Notes: a model not told the origin generated them from the sequence alone. 64,000 nt of DNA from Azospirillum humicireducens (GCF_001639105.2 NZ_CP015285.1:2782001-2846000); one strand, 5' to 3'; counted from the stretch's first letter, positions 34,229 through 45,266 are shown. Numbers and translations are program-made.

Positions 34229-35257
34229 GTGGTTGCCCTGACCGTCGAAAAGCCGCATGTGCTGGCCCTTCGTCCCGAAGCCCCCCCGTCCGCCGGGCCG
34301 GTCAAGGCCGGCGAGGTGCTGGTCCGCGTCCAGCGCGCCGGCATCTGCGGGTCGGACCTGCACATCTACCACGGCTCCAACCCCTTCGCGGTCTATCCCC
34401 GTGTGATCGGACACGAGTTCGCCGGCACGGTCGAGGCGGTCGGCGACGGCGTGACCACAGTCGCGGCCGGCGATCATGTCGTGGTCGATCCGGTGGTCTC
34501 CTGCGGCCGCTGCTATGCCTGCCGCGCCGGTCGCAGCAACGTCTGCGCCAATCTGGAGGTGTTCGGCGTCCACCGCGACGGCGGCTTCCGCAACCATGTC
34601 GTCGTGCCGGCGGCCAATGCGGTGAAGGTGCGGTCCGACCTGCCGATTTCGATTGCCGCCCTGGCGGAGCCGCTGTCGATCGCCGCCAACGTGCTGTCGC
34701 GCACCGGCATCGCCGCCGACGACACGGTTCTGGTCTATGGCGCCGGGACGGTCGGGCTGACGGTGGTGCAGGTCGCCAAGCTGCACGGCGCCCGCTGCAT
34801 CGTCGCCGACCTGGACGACAAGCGGCTGGAACGGGCGAAGGAGTTCGGTGCCGACGTCGTGCTCAACTCCTCGCGCGTGTCGGTGCCCGATGCGGTGCGC
34901 GACGAGAATGACGGGCTCGGTCCCACGGTGGTGATCGACGGCGCCGGGGTTCCGGCCCTGCTGGAGGAGGCCTGCCGTCTCGCCAGCCCGGCCGCGCGCA
35001 TCGGCCTGCTCGGCTTCTCGCCCGGCCCCTGCAACATCAGCCAGCAGGAGATCGTGAAGAAGGAGCTGACGCTGGTCGGTTCCCGCCTGAACCGCCGCCT
35101 GCTGCCGCAGGTGATCGAGTGGCTTGAGAGCGGCAAGCTGCAGCCGGCCGCCATGATCACCCAGGTCTTCCCGATCGCCGACGCGGCGAGCGCCTTCTCC
35201 ATGATCGAAACCGACCCGTCCAGCACGATCAAGGTGCAGCTCGACTTCGAAGGCTGA
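34229..35257 (+). CDS. Zinc-dependent alcohol dehydrogenase, possible L-galactonate/sugar-acid 5-dehydrogenase
   Basis: Medium-chain zinc dehydrogenase of 342 residues. Catalytic zinc ligands are in GICGSDLHIYHG and GHEFAG; the four structural cysteines are in CGRCYACRAGRSNVC; the NAD site is VYGAGTVGLTVVQVA. The start is GTG at 34229 with AGGGAG upstream. The nearest functional analogy is LgoD-type L-galactonate oxidoreductase, which makes tagaturonate for the uronate route; this is inferred from the surrounding uxuB, uxuA and TRAP genes. It lies 47 bases after uxuB in the same direction. Confidence 0.88.
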   Translation: MVALTVEKPHVLALRPEAPPSAGPVKAGEVLVRVQRAGICGSDLHIYHGSNPFAVYPRVIGHEFAGTVEAVGDGVTTVAAGDHVVVDPVVSCGRCYACRAGRSNVCANLEVFGVHRDGGFRNHVVVPAANAVKVRSDLPISIAALAEPLSIAANVLSRTGIAADDTVLVYGAGTVGLTVVQVAKLHGARCIVADLDDKRLERAKEFGADVVLNSSRVSVPDAVRDENDGLGPTVVIDGAGVPALLEEACRLASPAARIGLLGFSPGPCNISQQEIVKKELTLVGSRLNRRLLPQVIEWLESGKLQPAAMITQVFPIADAASAFSMIETDPSSTIKVQLDFEG

Positions 35258-35328
35258 CCGCCGGCTTCAGTCAATCCATCGCGCAAAGCAAGGCGGACCG
35301 GATCCGCCCATAACGGAGGAACACCAGG

Positions 35329-36354
35329 ATGAACAGCAAGACCCCGATCTCCCGCCGCACGCTGGCCAAGAGCATCGGCCTTGGCGCCGGCATCGCCGCC
35401 GGTGCGACGCTGCTCGGCGGGATCGCCGCGCCGGCCATCGTCCGCGCCCAGGCCAAGACGACGCTGAAGCTCGGCCACCTCGCCAACGAGGAGAATGTCT
35501 GGCACAAGGCCTCGCTGGTCTTCGCCGAGGAGGTGGCCAAGCGTACGAACGGTGCGGTCGAGGTCAAGGTGTTCCCCAACGAGCAGCTCGGCAAGGAAAC
35601 CGACCTGATCAAGGGCATCCAGCTCGGCACCATCGACTTCACCATCACCGGCGAGTCCCTGCAGAACTGGGCGCCGGCCGCAGCCTTGCTGGCGGTCCCC
35701 TATGGCATCCGCGACCTCGACCATCTCGACAAGGTCGTCACCGGCGAGCCGGGCCGCAAGATCGCGGAGTCCATCGAGCAGAAGACCCAGCTGGTTCCGC
35801 TGACCTACTTCGCCCGCGGCCCGCGCAACCTGACCAGCAAGCGCCCGATCAAGTCGCCGGACGAGCTGAACGGCCTGAAGATGCGCGTGCCGAACGTGCC
35901 GCTGTTCGTATCCTTCTGGCAGGGGCTGGGCGCCAAGCCGACGCCGATGGCCTTCTCCGAGGTGTTCACCGGCCTGCAGAACGACACCATCGAGGCGCAG
36001 GAGAACCCGCTGGCGCTGATCAAGTCGGCGAGCTTCTACGAGGTCCAGAAATACGTGAACCAGACGGAACACGTCATCAGCTGGATCTATCTGGTCGGCG
36101 GATCGAAGAAGATGGGCAAGCTGCCGGCCGAACAGCGCGCCGCCATCATGGACGCCGCCAAGGCCGCCCAGGCCGCCGAGCGCAAGCTGTTCATCGAGGA
36201 CGAGGCCAAGCTGGCGGCCGACCTGAAGGCCAAGGGCATGGAGTTCGTCACGGTCGACAAGGCCGCCTTCGCCGAGAAGGGCCGCGCCGCCGTGGTCGCG
36301 GCGCTGTCGCCGGAGATCAAGCCGATCTACGACGAAATCATCGCGGTGAAGTGA
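35329..36354 (+). CDS. dctP: TRAP transporter solute-binding protein DctP
   Basis: Periplasmic binding protein of a tripartite ATP-independent transporter. The 341-residue precursor starts with a twin-arginine-type signal (SRRTLAKSIGLGAG, cleavage near VRAQA), which is uncommon but known among TRAP binding proteins. The DctP fold is marked by LKLGHLANEENVWHKAS, the binding arginine region ARGPRNLTSKRPIKSPDELNG (in parts), and MAFSEVFTGLQNDTIEAQENP. The ligand is probably a hexuronate or aldonate given the operon. A large hairpin separates it from dctQ. Confidence 0.93.
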   Translation: MNSKTPISRRTLAKSIGLGAGIAAGATLLGGIAAPAIVRAQAKTTLKLGHLANEENVWHKASLVFAEEVAKRTNGAVEVKVFPNEQLGKETDLIKGIQLGTIDFTITGESLQNWAPAAALLAVPYGIRDLDHLDKVVTGEPGRKIAESIEQKTQLVPLTYFARGPRNLTSKRPIKSPDELNGLKMRVPNVPLFVSFWQGLGAKPTPMAFSEVFTGLQNDTIEAQENPLALIKSASFYEVQKYVNQTEHVISWIYLVGGSKKMGKLPAEQRAAIMDAAKAAQAAERKLFIEDEAKLAADLKAKGMEFVTVDKAAFAEKGRAAVVAALSPEIKPIYDEIIAVK

Positions 36355-36381
36355 GGGGGAGGACCCTAGCTCTCTCCCTAA

Positions 36382-36427
36382 CCGAGTACAGGATCCCCTC
36401 TCCCCAGGGGAGAGGGGATCTACTCGG
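36382..36427 (+). terminator. Long intra-operon hairpin between dctP and dctQ
   Basis: CCGAGTA (36382-36388) pairs with TACTCGG (36421-36427), and GATCCCCTCTCCCC (36392-36405) with its complement at 36407-36420; only the bases CAG bulge out. No T-run follows, so it more likely stabilises the dctP message or lowers readthrough into the membrane genes than ends transcription. Confidence 0.75.
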
Positions 36428-36459
36428 GTGCGCTCCTCCAACCGCATGAGTGCCTTCCG

Positions 36460-36963
36460 ATGCGCGCAGCCTTTGCCGCCATATTGTCGGCCGTATCAGC
36501 CCTTTGCCGTTGGGGTACCCTGGCGGCCATCGGCGTCCTCATAGTCGTCGTGACCATCCAGGTGTTGGGCCGCATTCCCGGCTTTCCTTCCCCGGCCTGG
36601 ACGGAGGAGGTGGCCCGTTTCGCGCTGGTCCATCTCGTCGCCTTTTCCTGTGGTCTGGCGCTGCTGCGCGGCGAACTGGTGAATGTGGACATGTTCATCC
36701 TGCTGCTGCCCAAGCCGGCGCAACGGGCGGTCGCCCGGCTGGTCGACGTGGCGATCCTGGTGTTCGCCGTCGCCATCATTCCCGGCGCCTGGGACTATGT
36801 CGTCGGCAGCATCGGAGAGCGGGCGCGCTCCATCAATGTCCCGATGATCTGGGTCTATGTCGTGACGCTGATCATCCCGGTCTCGCTCGCCTTCTTCTCC
36901 ATCGCCCGCCTTGCCGGGCTCGGGCGCGACGCCGCGCCGCCCAGCCACGGGGAAACCGTCTGA
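36460..36963 (+). CDS. dctQ: TRAP transporter small permease DctQ
   Basis: Small four-helix membrane subunit of 167 residues. Helices are seen near residues 20-40, 52-75, 90-110 and 130-150, and the family pattern P-x-W-T-E-E-x-x-R appears as PAWTEEVARFALV. The ribosome site before the ATG at 36460 is weak, in keeping with lower production than the binding protein. Its stop overlaps the start of dctM (ATGA-type overlap), so the two subunits are translationally coupled. Confidence 0.92.
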   Translation: MRAAFAAILSAVSALCRWGTLAAIGVLIVVVTIQVLGRIPGFPSPAWTEEVARFALVHLVAFSCGLALLRGELVNVDMFILLLPKPAQRAVARLVDVAILVFAVAIIPGAWDYVVGSIGERARSINVPMIWVYVVTLIIPVSLAFFSIARLAGLGRDAAPPSHGETV

Positions 36964-38237
36964 TGGTCACCGCACTGTTCCTAACCTTCGCCGTCCTGCT
37001 GATCCTGGGCGCGCCGGTCGGCATCGCGCTGGGCGGCGCCTCGGCGGTCTATCTGGTCGGCAGCGACATCGACCTCGCCGTGGTTCCGCAGTTCATGTAT
37101 GCCGGCATGGACAGCTTCGTGCTGCTCTGCATCCCCGGCTTCGTGCTGGCCGGCAACCTGATGAACGGCGGCGGCATCACCGACCAGATCGTGCTGTTCA
37201 GCAACCGGCTGGTCGGCCACATCCGCGGCGGCCTCGGCCTCGCCAACGTCACCGGATCGATGGTGTTCGCCGGCATCTCCGGCACTGCGGTGGCCGAGAC
37301 CGCCTCCATCGGCGCCGTCATGATCCCGGCGATGCGCAAGTCGGGCTACGACGCCCCCTTCGCCGCCGCCGTCACCGCCGCCGCCTCCACCGTCGGGCCG
37401 ATCATCCCGCCCAGCGTGCCGATGATCATCGTCGGCACCCTGACCGGCCTGTCGGTCGGCAAGATGTTCATGGCCGGCGCCGTGCCCGGCCTGCTGCTCG
37501 GCCTCGGCATGATGCTGACGGTCTGGATTCTGGCGCGGGTCCGCAACTATCCGCGCGAGCCCTGGCAGGGCTTCGGCGCGCTGGTCCGCGCCAGCCGCGG
37601 CGCCTTCTGGGCGCTGCTGATGACGGCGATCATCCTGTTCGGCATCGTCGGCGGCTATTTCACCCCGACCGAGGCCTCCATCGTCTCGGCGATCTACGCC
37701 TTCGTCATCGGACTGTTCGTCTACAAAGGCTTCACGCTGCGCCAGCTGCCGGCCATCCTGCTGGAAAGCGCCATCGGATCGGGCGGGCTGATCCTGCTGG
37801 TTGGCCTCGCCAACGTCTTCGGCTGGATCCTGACCAGCGAGCAGATTCCGCAGGCCATCGCCGCCTCGATGCTGGCGCTGACCACCAACAAGTATCTGAT
37901 CATCCTGCTGATCAACATCCTGCTGCTGATCGTCGGCACCTTCATGGAGACGATCGCGGCGCTGATCATCCTGTTTCCGCCGCTGCTGGCGGTGGCGACC
38001 CAGGTCGGGATCGACCCGATCCATTTCGCCACCTTCGCCGTGCTGAACCTGATGATCGGTCTGACCACCCCGCCGGTCGGCGTCTGCCTGTTCGTCGCCG
38101 CCAACATCGCGAAGATCTCGCTTGGCGCGATCACCAAGGCGATCTGGCCCTTCCTGCTCTGCAACATCCTGATCCTGTTCCTGGTCTCCTACATCCCGGC
38201 CCTGTCGCTGTGGCTGCCCAACCTGCTCTTCCGCTGA
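36963..38237 (+). CDS. dctM: TRAP transporter large permease DctM
   Basis: Main membrane subunit of 424 residues that moves the solute with sodium ions. About twelve hydrophobic segments are present, with family motifs LLCIPGFVLAGNLMNGGGI, GSMVFAGISGTAVAETASIG, and STVGPIIPPSVPMII. It starts inside the dctQ stop codon and is followed 47 bases later by uxuA, linking transport to catabolism. Confidence 0.94.
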   Translation: MVTALFLTFAVLLILGAPVGIALGGASAVYLVGSDIDLAVVPQFMYAGMDSFVLLCIPGFVLAGNLMNGGGITDQIVLFSNRLVGHIRGGLGLANVTGSMVFAGISGTAVAETASIGAVMIPAMRKSGYDAPFAAAVTAAASTVGPIIPPSVPMIIVGTLTGLSVGKMFMAGAVPGLLLGLGMMLTVWILARVRNYPREPWQGFGALVRASRGAFWALLMTAIILFGIVGGYFTPTEASIVSAIYAFVIGLFVYKGFTLRQLPAILLESAIGSGGLILLVGLANVFGWILTSEQIPQAIAASMLALTTNKYLIILLINILLLIVGTFMETIAALIILFPPLLAVATQVGIDPIHFATFAVLNLMIGLTTPPVGVCLFVAANIAKISLGAITKAIWPFLLCNILILFLVSYIPALSLWLPNLLFR

Positions 38238-38284
38238 TTTCCCAGATTCCAAAGCCCCCCTCTCTTTCCAAGGAGTTCGCAGCC

Positions 38285-39481
38285 ATGGAACAGTCCTGGC
38301 GCTGGTTCGGCCCCGAAGACGCCATCAAGCTGAACCACATCCGCCAAGCCGGCGCCACCGGCGTGGTCACCGCCCTGCACCACATCCCCTACGGCGTCGT
38401 CTGGTCGGTCGAGGAAATCCAGAAGCGCAAGGCGATGATCGAGTCCGACGAGGAACTCGGCCTCAGCTGGACCGTCACCGAAAGCCTGCCGGTGCACGAG
38501 GCGATCAAGATCGGTGAAGGCGACCTGACGGAGCTGTTCGACAACTACCGCCAGTCGATGCGCAATCTCGCCGCCTGCGGCGTGACCACCATCTGCTACA
38601 ACTTCATGCCGGTGCTGGACTGGACGCGGACGGAGCTGGCGGCGGCGCTGCCGGGCGGCGGCACCTCGCTGCGCTTCAACGCCCATGAGCATGCGGCCTT
38701 CGATGTCTACATGCTGGAGCGTCCGGGCGCCGAGGAGGACCATGCGCCGGAGGTTCTTGCCAAGGCCAAGGAGTGGTTCGACCGCTCGTCGGAAAGCGAC
38801 CGGGACAAGCTGCTGTCGAACATCATGGCAGGCCTTCCCGGCGCCTATGACCGCTACGACATTCCCGGCCTGCGCAAGATGATCGCGCGCTTCAACGGCA
38901 TGACCGCAGACGGCCTGCGCGAGACGCTGGCCCGCTTCCTGCGAGAGGTCATCCCGACGGCGGAGGAGGTCGGCATCCGCATGGCGATCCACCCCGACGA
39001 CCCGCCGCGTCCGCTGTTCGGCCTGCCCCGCGTGGTCAGCACCGAGGACGACCTCGCCCACCTCATCAACGCGGTGCAGTCGCCCAACAACGGCCTGACC
39101 TTCTGCACCGGCTCGCTGGGGGCGGGGCAGACCAACGACGTGCCGGCGATGGCCAAGCGCTTCGTCGAGGACATCCACTTCGTCCATCTGCGCAACGTCG
39201 CCAAGGAGCCGGACGGCTCCTTCGAGGAAGCCGACCATCTCGGCGGCGACGTCGACATGGTGTCGGTCGTCACCACCCTGCTGGAGGAGCAGAAGCGCCG
39301 CCAGGACGCCGGCAACGACAACTGGCGCCTGCCCTTCCGTCCCGACCATGGGCACGAGCTGCTGGACGACATCGGCAAGCCGACCCACCCCGGCTATCCG
39401 ATGATCGGCCGCCTGCGCGGTCTGGCCGAGATTCGCGGCGTGATGACCGCGGTCGCGGCGATGAAGCAGTTGCCGGTGTGA
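38285..39481 (+). CDS. uxuA: Mannonate dehydratase
   Basis: UxuA dehydrates D-mannonate to 2-keto-3-deoxy-D-gluconate. The 398-residue protein shows the family start (WRWFGPEDAIKLNHIRQAGA), the metal-site motif MAIHPDDPPRPLFGLPRVVS, later CTGSLGAG, HFVHLRNV and a C-terminal FRPDHGHELLDD with further metal-binding histidine. AAGGAG precedes the ATG. It ends the operon that contains uxuB, the zinc dehydrogenase and the TRAP carrier. The next step, phosphorylation by KdgK, is not encoded in this window; Eda at 52823 would finish the route. It converges on the sigma-54 activator. Confidence 0.95.
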   Translation: MEQSWRWFGPEDAIKLNHIRQAGATGVVTALHHIPYGVVWSVEEIQKRKAMIESDEELGLSWTVTESLPVHEAIKIGEGDLTELFDNYRQSMRNLAACGVTTICYNFMPVLDWTRTELAAALPGGGTSLRFNAHEHAAFDVYMLERPGAEEDHAPEVLAKAKEWFDRSSESDRDKLLSNIMAGLPGAYDRYDIPGLRKMIARFNGMTADGLRETLARFLREVIPTAEEVGIRMAIHPDDPPRPLFGLPRVVSTEDDLAHLINAVQSPNNGLTFCTGSLGAGQTNDVPAMAKRFVEDIHFVHLRNVAKEPDGSFEEADHLGGDVDMVSVVTTLLEEQKRRQDAGNDNWRLPFRPDHGHELLDDIGKPTHPGYPMIGRLRGLAEIRGVMTAVAAMKQLPV

Positions 39482-39497
39482 GTGGGGAGCGCCTGCT

Positions 39498-41030
<1,533 letters not shown>

Positions 41031-41254
41031 CCCGCCCCCCTGTGCCCGTCCGTGCCAACCCCCGTGTTATCGGGATCGCGCGCCGAATCCGCAATGGCGG
41101 AACGGGCCGCCGGCCTTCCCTGACCATGGTGCCGCACCCCCTTGCGGAGTCGCGGCGGGCCGGTCCATGCTGCGCCCGCGCCATGGCCCGGCCCCGTCAC
41201 GGGCATGCAGCCGCTGTCCACCGGAGCCGTCTTGTCCCTGCCGCCCGTCCCGCC

Positions 41255-43108
41255 ATGCTGAGCCTGCCTGCCATTCTTCTTCTCGCTGCGGTGCTGGCGA
41301 CCCTGTGGACGGCGTCGCGCAGCTGGCTCCTGCCACCCTTTCCCGGCCGGTTCGATTTCATCGCGATGCAGTTGTCCGCCTCCTGGTGGGCGACGGCTGC
41401 CGCCATCGAGATCATCGTCCCGGCACCGGCGGACAAGCTGTTCTGGGCGGAGATGGCCTGGCTCGGCATCGTCTGCACGCCCAGCTTCTGGGCGCTCTTC
41501 CTCTGGTCCTACACACGGGAGGAGGTGGCGGTGCGCTGGCGGCTGGTGCCGGCCGCGGTGGGGACGGCGACCTGGGCGGCGGCCCTGACCAACGACGGCC
41601 ACCGGCTGATCTACACCGCGGTCCACCCGATCAGTGACGCACCGGGAGCGCCGCTGTTCTACGACCACGGGCTGCTCTTCTTTGCTGTCACCATCTATCT
41701 CTATGTCTTCATGGTGATGAGCATCGTCGTCACCGCCAACGGTGTCCACCGGGCGACGCCGGCCTACCGCACCCACTATCTGGGCTTCCTGGTGGCGATG
41801 GCGGTGCCCTGGGTGGCGAATGTCGGCTATGTCACCGGCAACCTGACCCTGTTCGACTTCGACCCCACCCCCTTCAGTTTCCTTCTCATGGGCGCGGTCT
41901 TCTATTGGCTGATCACCCGGCGGCGCCTGTTCGACCTGCTGCCGGTCGCCCGCGATGTGCTGCTGGACGCGGTGCCCGACCCTGTGCTGGTCCTGGATGC
42001 CGACGGCACGGTGGTGGAGGCGAATCCTGCCGCGCGCGCACTGGTGCCCGGCCTCCAGCCGCTCGGCCGCCGGCTGGCCGAACTGCCCGGCTTGTCCGTC
42101 CTCTCGTCCGGTGGCTGTACCGCTGCGCCGGTTCCGTTGACCAGGGATTGCGACGGAGACCTGCGCAGCTTCGAGGCGACGCGGGTGCCGCTGACCTCCG
42201 GCAACCGCATCGGCAACCGCGGCGGCCGGTCGGGACAGCGCGAGGTCGGCTGCCTGCTGATGCTGCGCGACGTCACCCACCGCCGCCGGGCGGAGGCGCG
42301 GCTGGAGGACACCATCCGCCGCCTCGACCTCGCCCGGCTGGAGGCGGAAGAGCGGCTGACCGCGGAGCAGGAGGCCAAGCGGGCGCTCAAGGGATTCCTG
42401 TCGATGACCGCGCACGAGTTCAAGACCCCGCTCGCCATCATCGACGGGGCGGCCCAGATCCTGCTGCTGGATGCCGAGGCAAAGGCCCCCGGCATGGTGC
42501 CGCGGCTGGACAAGATCCGCCGTGCGGTGCGCCGGCAGGTCAACATCCTGGACACCTGTCTGGCCGACGACCGGCTGAGCGACCCGGCCTTCGCCCTGCG
42601 CCGCGATCCGCTGGAGTTGCCGGCCCTGCTGCGCGCCGCCGCCGCTGCGCAGGCCGACGCCGCTCCCGGCCGGCGGATCGAACTCGACCTGACGGCTTGC
42701 CCGGCCGGCATGACCGGGGACGGTCCGATGCTGGAGCTGTGCGTCCACAATCTGCTGAACAATGCGCTGAAATACTCCTCCGCCGGCTCGCCGGTGCGGC
42801 TCCGCGCGTGGATCGAGGAAGGGCTGGGCGGACAGTCGCATCTGGCGCTGTCGGTGGCCGACCAGGGCATCGGCATTCCGGCGGCGGAGGTGGAGCGTGT
42901 GTTCGACCGCTTCTTCCGTGCCACCAACACCGGGACGGCGGCGGGAAGCGGCGTCGGGCTGAACATGGTCCGCCGCATCGCCGCCCTGCATGGCGGAACG
43001 GTGACGGTGGACAGCCGACTGGGCGTGGGCAGCGTCTTCACGCTCAGTCTCCCGCTCCGCCAGGAGGCGCTTTGCGAAGAGGGGATGGCGGGCATGTCGG
43101 CGGAGTAA
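41255..43108 (+). CDS. Membrane sensor histidine kinase with N-terminal 7TM domain
   Basis: A 617-residue kinase. About seven hydrophobic helices fill residues 1-215 (family of 7TM histidine kinase N-terminal regions), then a PAS domain (225-345), HisKA with phospho-His in MTAHEFKTPLAI, and HATPase with NLLNNALKY, DQGIGIP and GVGLNMV motifs. The ATG at 41255 begins a good first helix, but no clear ribosome site precedes it and the frame stays open upstream to 41042, so the start is tentative. No response regulator is adjacent. The next genes are an orphan TRAP pair 79 bases on. Confidence 0.85.
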   Translation: MLSLPAILLLAAVLATLWTASRSWLLPPFPGRFDFIAMQLSASWWATAAAIEIIVPAPADKLFWAEMAWLGIVCTPSFWALFLWSYTREEVAVRWRLVPAAVGTATWAAALTNDGHRLIYTAVHPISDAPGAPLFYDHGLLFFAVTIYLYVFMVMSIVVTANGVHRATPAYRTHYLGFLVAMAVPWVANVGYVTGNLTLFDFDPTPFSFLLMGAVFYWLITRRRLFDLLPVARDVLLDAVPDPVLVLDADGTVVEANPAARALVPGLQPLGRRLAELPGLSVLSSGGCTAAPVPLTRDCDGDLRSFEATRVPLTSGNRIGNRGGRSGQREVGCLLMLRDVTHRRRAEARLEDTIRRLDLARLEAEERLTAEQEAKRALKGFLSMTAHEFKTPLAIIDGAAQILLLDAEAKAPGMVPRLDKIRRAVRRQVNILDTCLADDRLSDPAFALRRDPLELPALLRAAAAAQADAAPGRRIELDLTACPAGMTGDGPMLELCVHNLLNNALKYSSAGSPVRLRAWIEEGLGGQSHLALSVADQGIGIPAAEVERVFDRFFRATNTGTAAGSGVGLNMVRRIAALHGGTVTVDSRLGVGSVFTLSLPLRQEALCEEGMAGMSAE

Positions 43109-43187
43109 TCCGCCGGGGTGATCGTTTCTTGCATTGATTGCCCAGTGAAGGGAATAATCCCGCTCCCTCCATCTGGACCCTGGCAAT

Positions 43188-43727
43188 ATGAGCGATCACG
43201 ACCCCACCGTCGTCCGGCCGGTGCCGAAACCCCGCGTCCCCCTGGGCATCGAAGAGGTGCTGGTCGCCGTCACCATGGCGGTGGTGGCGCTGATCACCTT
43301 CGCCAATGTCGTGGTGCGCTACCTGACCGACGTGTCCTTCGCCTTCACCGAGGAATATTCGATTGCCCTGATGGTGATCCTGACCTTCCTCGGCGCCTCG
43401 GCCGCGGTGGTGAAGGACCGCCACATCCGCATCACCTTCATCGTCGACAAGATGTCTCCCGCCAACCGCCGCCGGGCGGAGCAATTCGCCATGGCCTGCG
43501 TGGCGCTGATGTACGGGCTGCTGCTGGTCTACGGCGCCTGGACGACCTGGGACGATTACCGGTTCGAGGTGACGTCGCCGGCGCTGGGGCTGCCGCAGTG
43601 GATCTACACGATCTGGCTGCCGCTGCTGTCGCTGGTGGTGCTGGCCCGCACGGTCGGCCGCATGATCCGCATCCACAAGGGCACGGAACCGCTGGAGACC
43701 GGCCATATCCCGGAGGGGGAACCGTGA
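43188..43727 (+). CDS. TRAP transporter small permease DctQ (second system)
   Basis: A 179-residue four-helix membrane protein with the DctQ pattern FAFTEEYSIALMV and the first helix VLVAVTMAVVALITFANVVV. It has a longer Pro-rich cytoplasmic N-terminus than the other copy in this window and a long first periplasmic or cytoplasmic loop with basic residues (KDRHIRI). It overlaps the start of the large permease by four bases. No binding-protein gene is adjacent. Confidence 0.9.
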   Translation: MSDHDPTVVRPVPKPRVPLGIEEVLVAVTMAVVALITFANVVVRYLTDVSFAFTEEYSIALMVILTFLGASAAVVKDRHIRITFIVDKMSPANRRRAEQFAMACVALMYGLLLVYGAWTTWDDYRFEVTSPALGLPQWIYTIWLPLLSLVVLARTVGRMIRIHKGTEPLETGHIPEGEP

Positions 43728-45007
43728 TCACCACCCTGCTCTTCGGCTCCTTCCTGGTCATGATGGTGCTGGGCGTGCCGATCGCCGCCGCCCTGGGGCT
43801 GGCCGGCACCGCCGCCATTGCCTTCGCCCATCTCGGCGTCATCTCGGTGCCGACCAGCGTCTATACCGGCATCGCCAAGTATCCGTTGCTGACCATCCCG
43901 ATGTTCGTGCTGGCCGGCACCATCTTCGACCGGTCGGGCGTGGCGCAGAAGCTGGTGCGCTTCGCCACCGCCATCGTCGGACAGGGCAAGGGCGCACTGG
44001 CGGTCATCGCCGTGGTGGTGGCGATGATGATGGGCGGCATCTCCGGTTCGGGTCCCGCCATCGCCGCGGCGGTCTGCGGCGTGATGGCGCCCAGCATGAT
44101 CCGCGCCGGCTACCCGCGCCCCTACATCGCCAGCGTCATCGCGGCGGCGGCGGCCACCGACATCCTGATCCCGCCGTCGGTGGCGCTGATCATCTACAGC
44201 GTGCTGGTGCCCGCCGCCCCGACCACCTCGATGTTCGCCGCCGGCATCATCCCCGGAACGCTGGCCGGCCTCGCGCTGATCGTTCCGGTCTATTGGCTGG
44301 CGCGGAAGCACAATCTGGGCGCCAAGCTGTCGCACGAGCCGCGCCCGCCCTTCTGGCGCAGCCTGTGGGACGCGGCGCTCGGCCTGTTCGCCAAGGTCAT
44401 CATCCTGGGCGGCCTGCGCTTCGGCATCTTCACCCCGACCGAGGCGGCGGTGATCGCGGTGGCTTACGGCCTGCTGCTGGGCATGGTGGTCTACCGCACG
44501 ATCCGCTTCCGCGACCTCTATTCCATGCTGGTGGAGGCGGCGGAGATCTCCGCCATCATCCTGACGGTGATCGCGCTGGCCAGCGTGTTCGGCTGGGCGC
44601 TCAGCACCCTGTCGGTGATCGACCCCATCGCCGACGCCATCATCCATTCCGGCCTCGGCGAATATGGCGTGCTGGCCCTGCTGGTGGTGATGCTGACCGT
44701 CGTCGGCACCTTCCTGGACGGCATCTCGATCTTCATCATCCTGCTGCCGCTGCTGATTCCCATCGCCCAGGCCTACAACTGGGATCTGACCTGGTTCGGC
44801 GTGATCCTGACCCTGATGATCGCGGTCGGCCAGTTCACCCCGCCGATGGCGGTCAATCTGATGGTCGCCTGCCGGATGACCGGCTGTTCCATGGAAAGCA
44901 CGGTGCGCTGGGTGCTGTGGCCGCTCGTCACCCTGCTGCTGGTGGTGGTCGCGGTGATCGTCTGGCCCGATCTGGCGCTGTGGATGCCGCGGCAGATGGG
45001 GTTCTAA
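43724..45007 (+). CDS. TRAP transporter large permease DctM (second system)
   Basis: A 427-residue multi-helix subunit starting with GTG inside the stop region of the small permease, preceded by CGGAGGGGGA. DctM motifs are present: LLTIPMFVLAGTIFDRSGV, MMGGISGSGPAIAAAV, and ATDILIPPSVALIIYSV. The substrate is unknown; the TRAP binding protein must be encoded elsewhere. It converges with the small gene at 45004, the two stop codons overlapping by three bases. Confidence 0.93.
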   Translation: MITTLLFGSFLVMMVLGVPIAAALGLAGTAAIAFAHLGVISVPTSVYTGIAKYPLLTIPMFVLAGTIFDRSGVAQKLVRFATAIVGQGKGALAVIAVVVAMMMGGISGSGPAIAAAVCGVMAPSMIRAGYPRPYIASVIAAAAATDILIPPSVALIIYSVLVPAAPTTSMFAAGIIPGTLAGLALIVPVYWLARKHNLGAKLSHEPRPPFWRSLWDAALGLFAKVIILGGLRFGIFTPTEAAVIAVAYGLLLGMVVYRTIRFRDLYSMLVEAAEISAIILTVIALASVFGWALSTLSVIDPIADAIIHSGLGEYGVLALLVVMLTVVGTFLDGISIFIILLPLLIPIAQAYNWDLTWFGVILTLMIAVGQFTPPMAVNLMVACRMTGCSMESTVRWVLWPLVTLLLVVVAVIVWPDLALWMPRQMGF

Positions 45008-45266
45008 AGGGCGCGTTCGATGTCGCGGCTGGTCAGATGCAGGCTGGCCGCGGCACCGTAGCCGCGCCTTGCGATCTTTCCGGCCGCCGCGGCCTCGAAC
45101 GCCGGGCGATGGGCGGCGGCATGGGCGAGGCAGTCCTCCGGCGTCGGTTCCCGCAGGCCGAGCAGGGCGCGGAAGGCCAGCCGGTGGACGGCGCACCAGC
45201 CGCCATGTCCCGCCGGACGGAAGACCAGCGCGTCGATGTCGTCCCGCCAGGACAGTCCGTCCGCGG

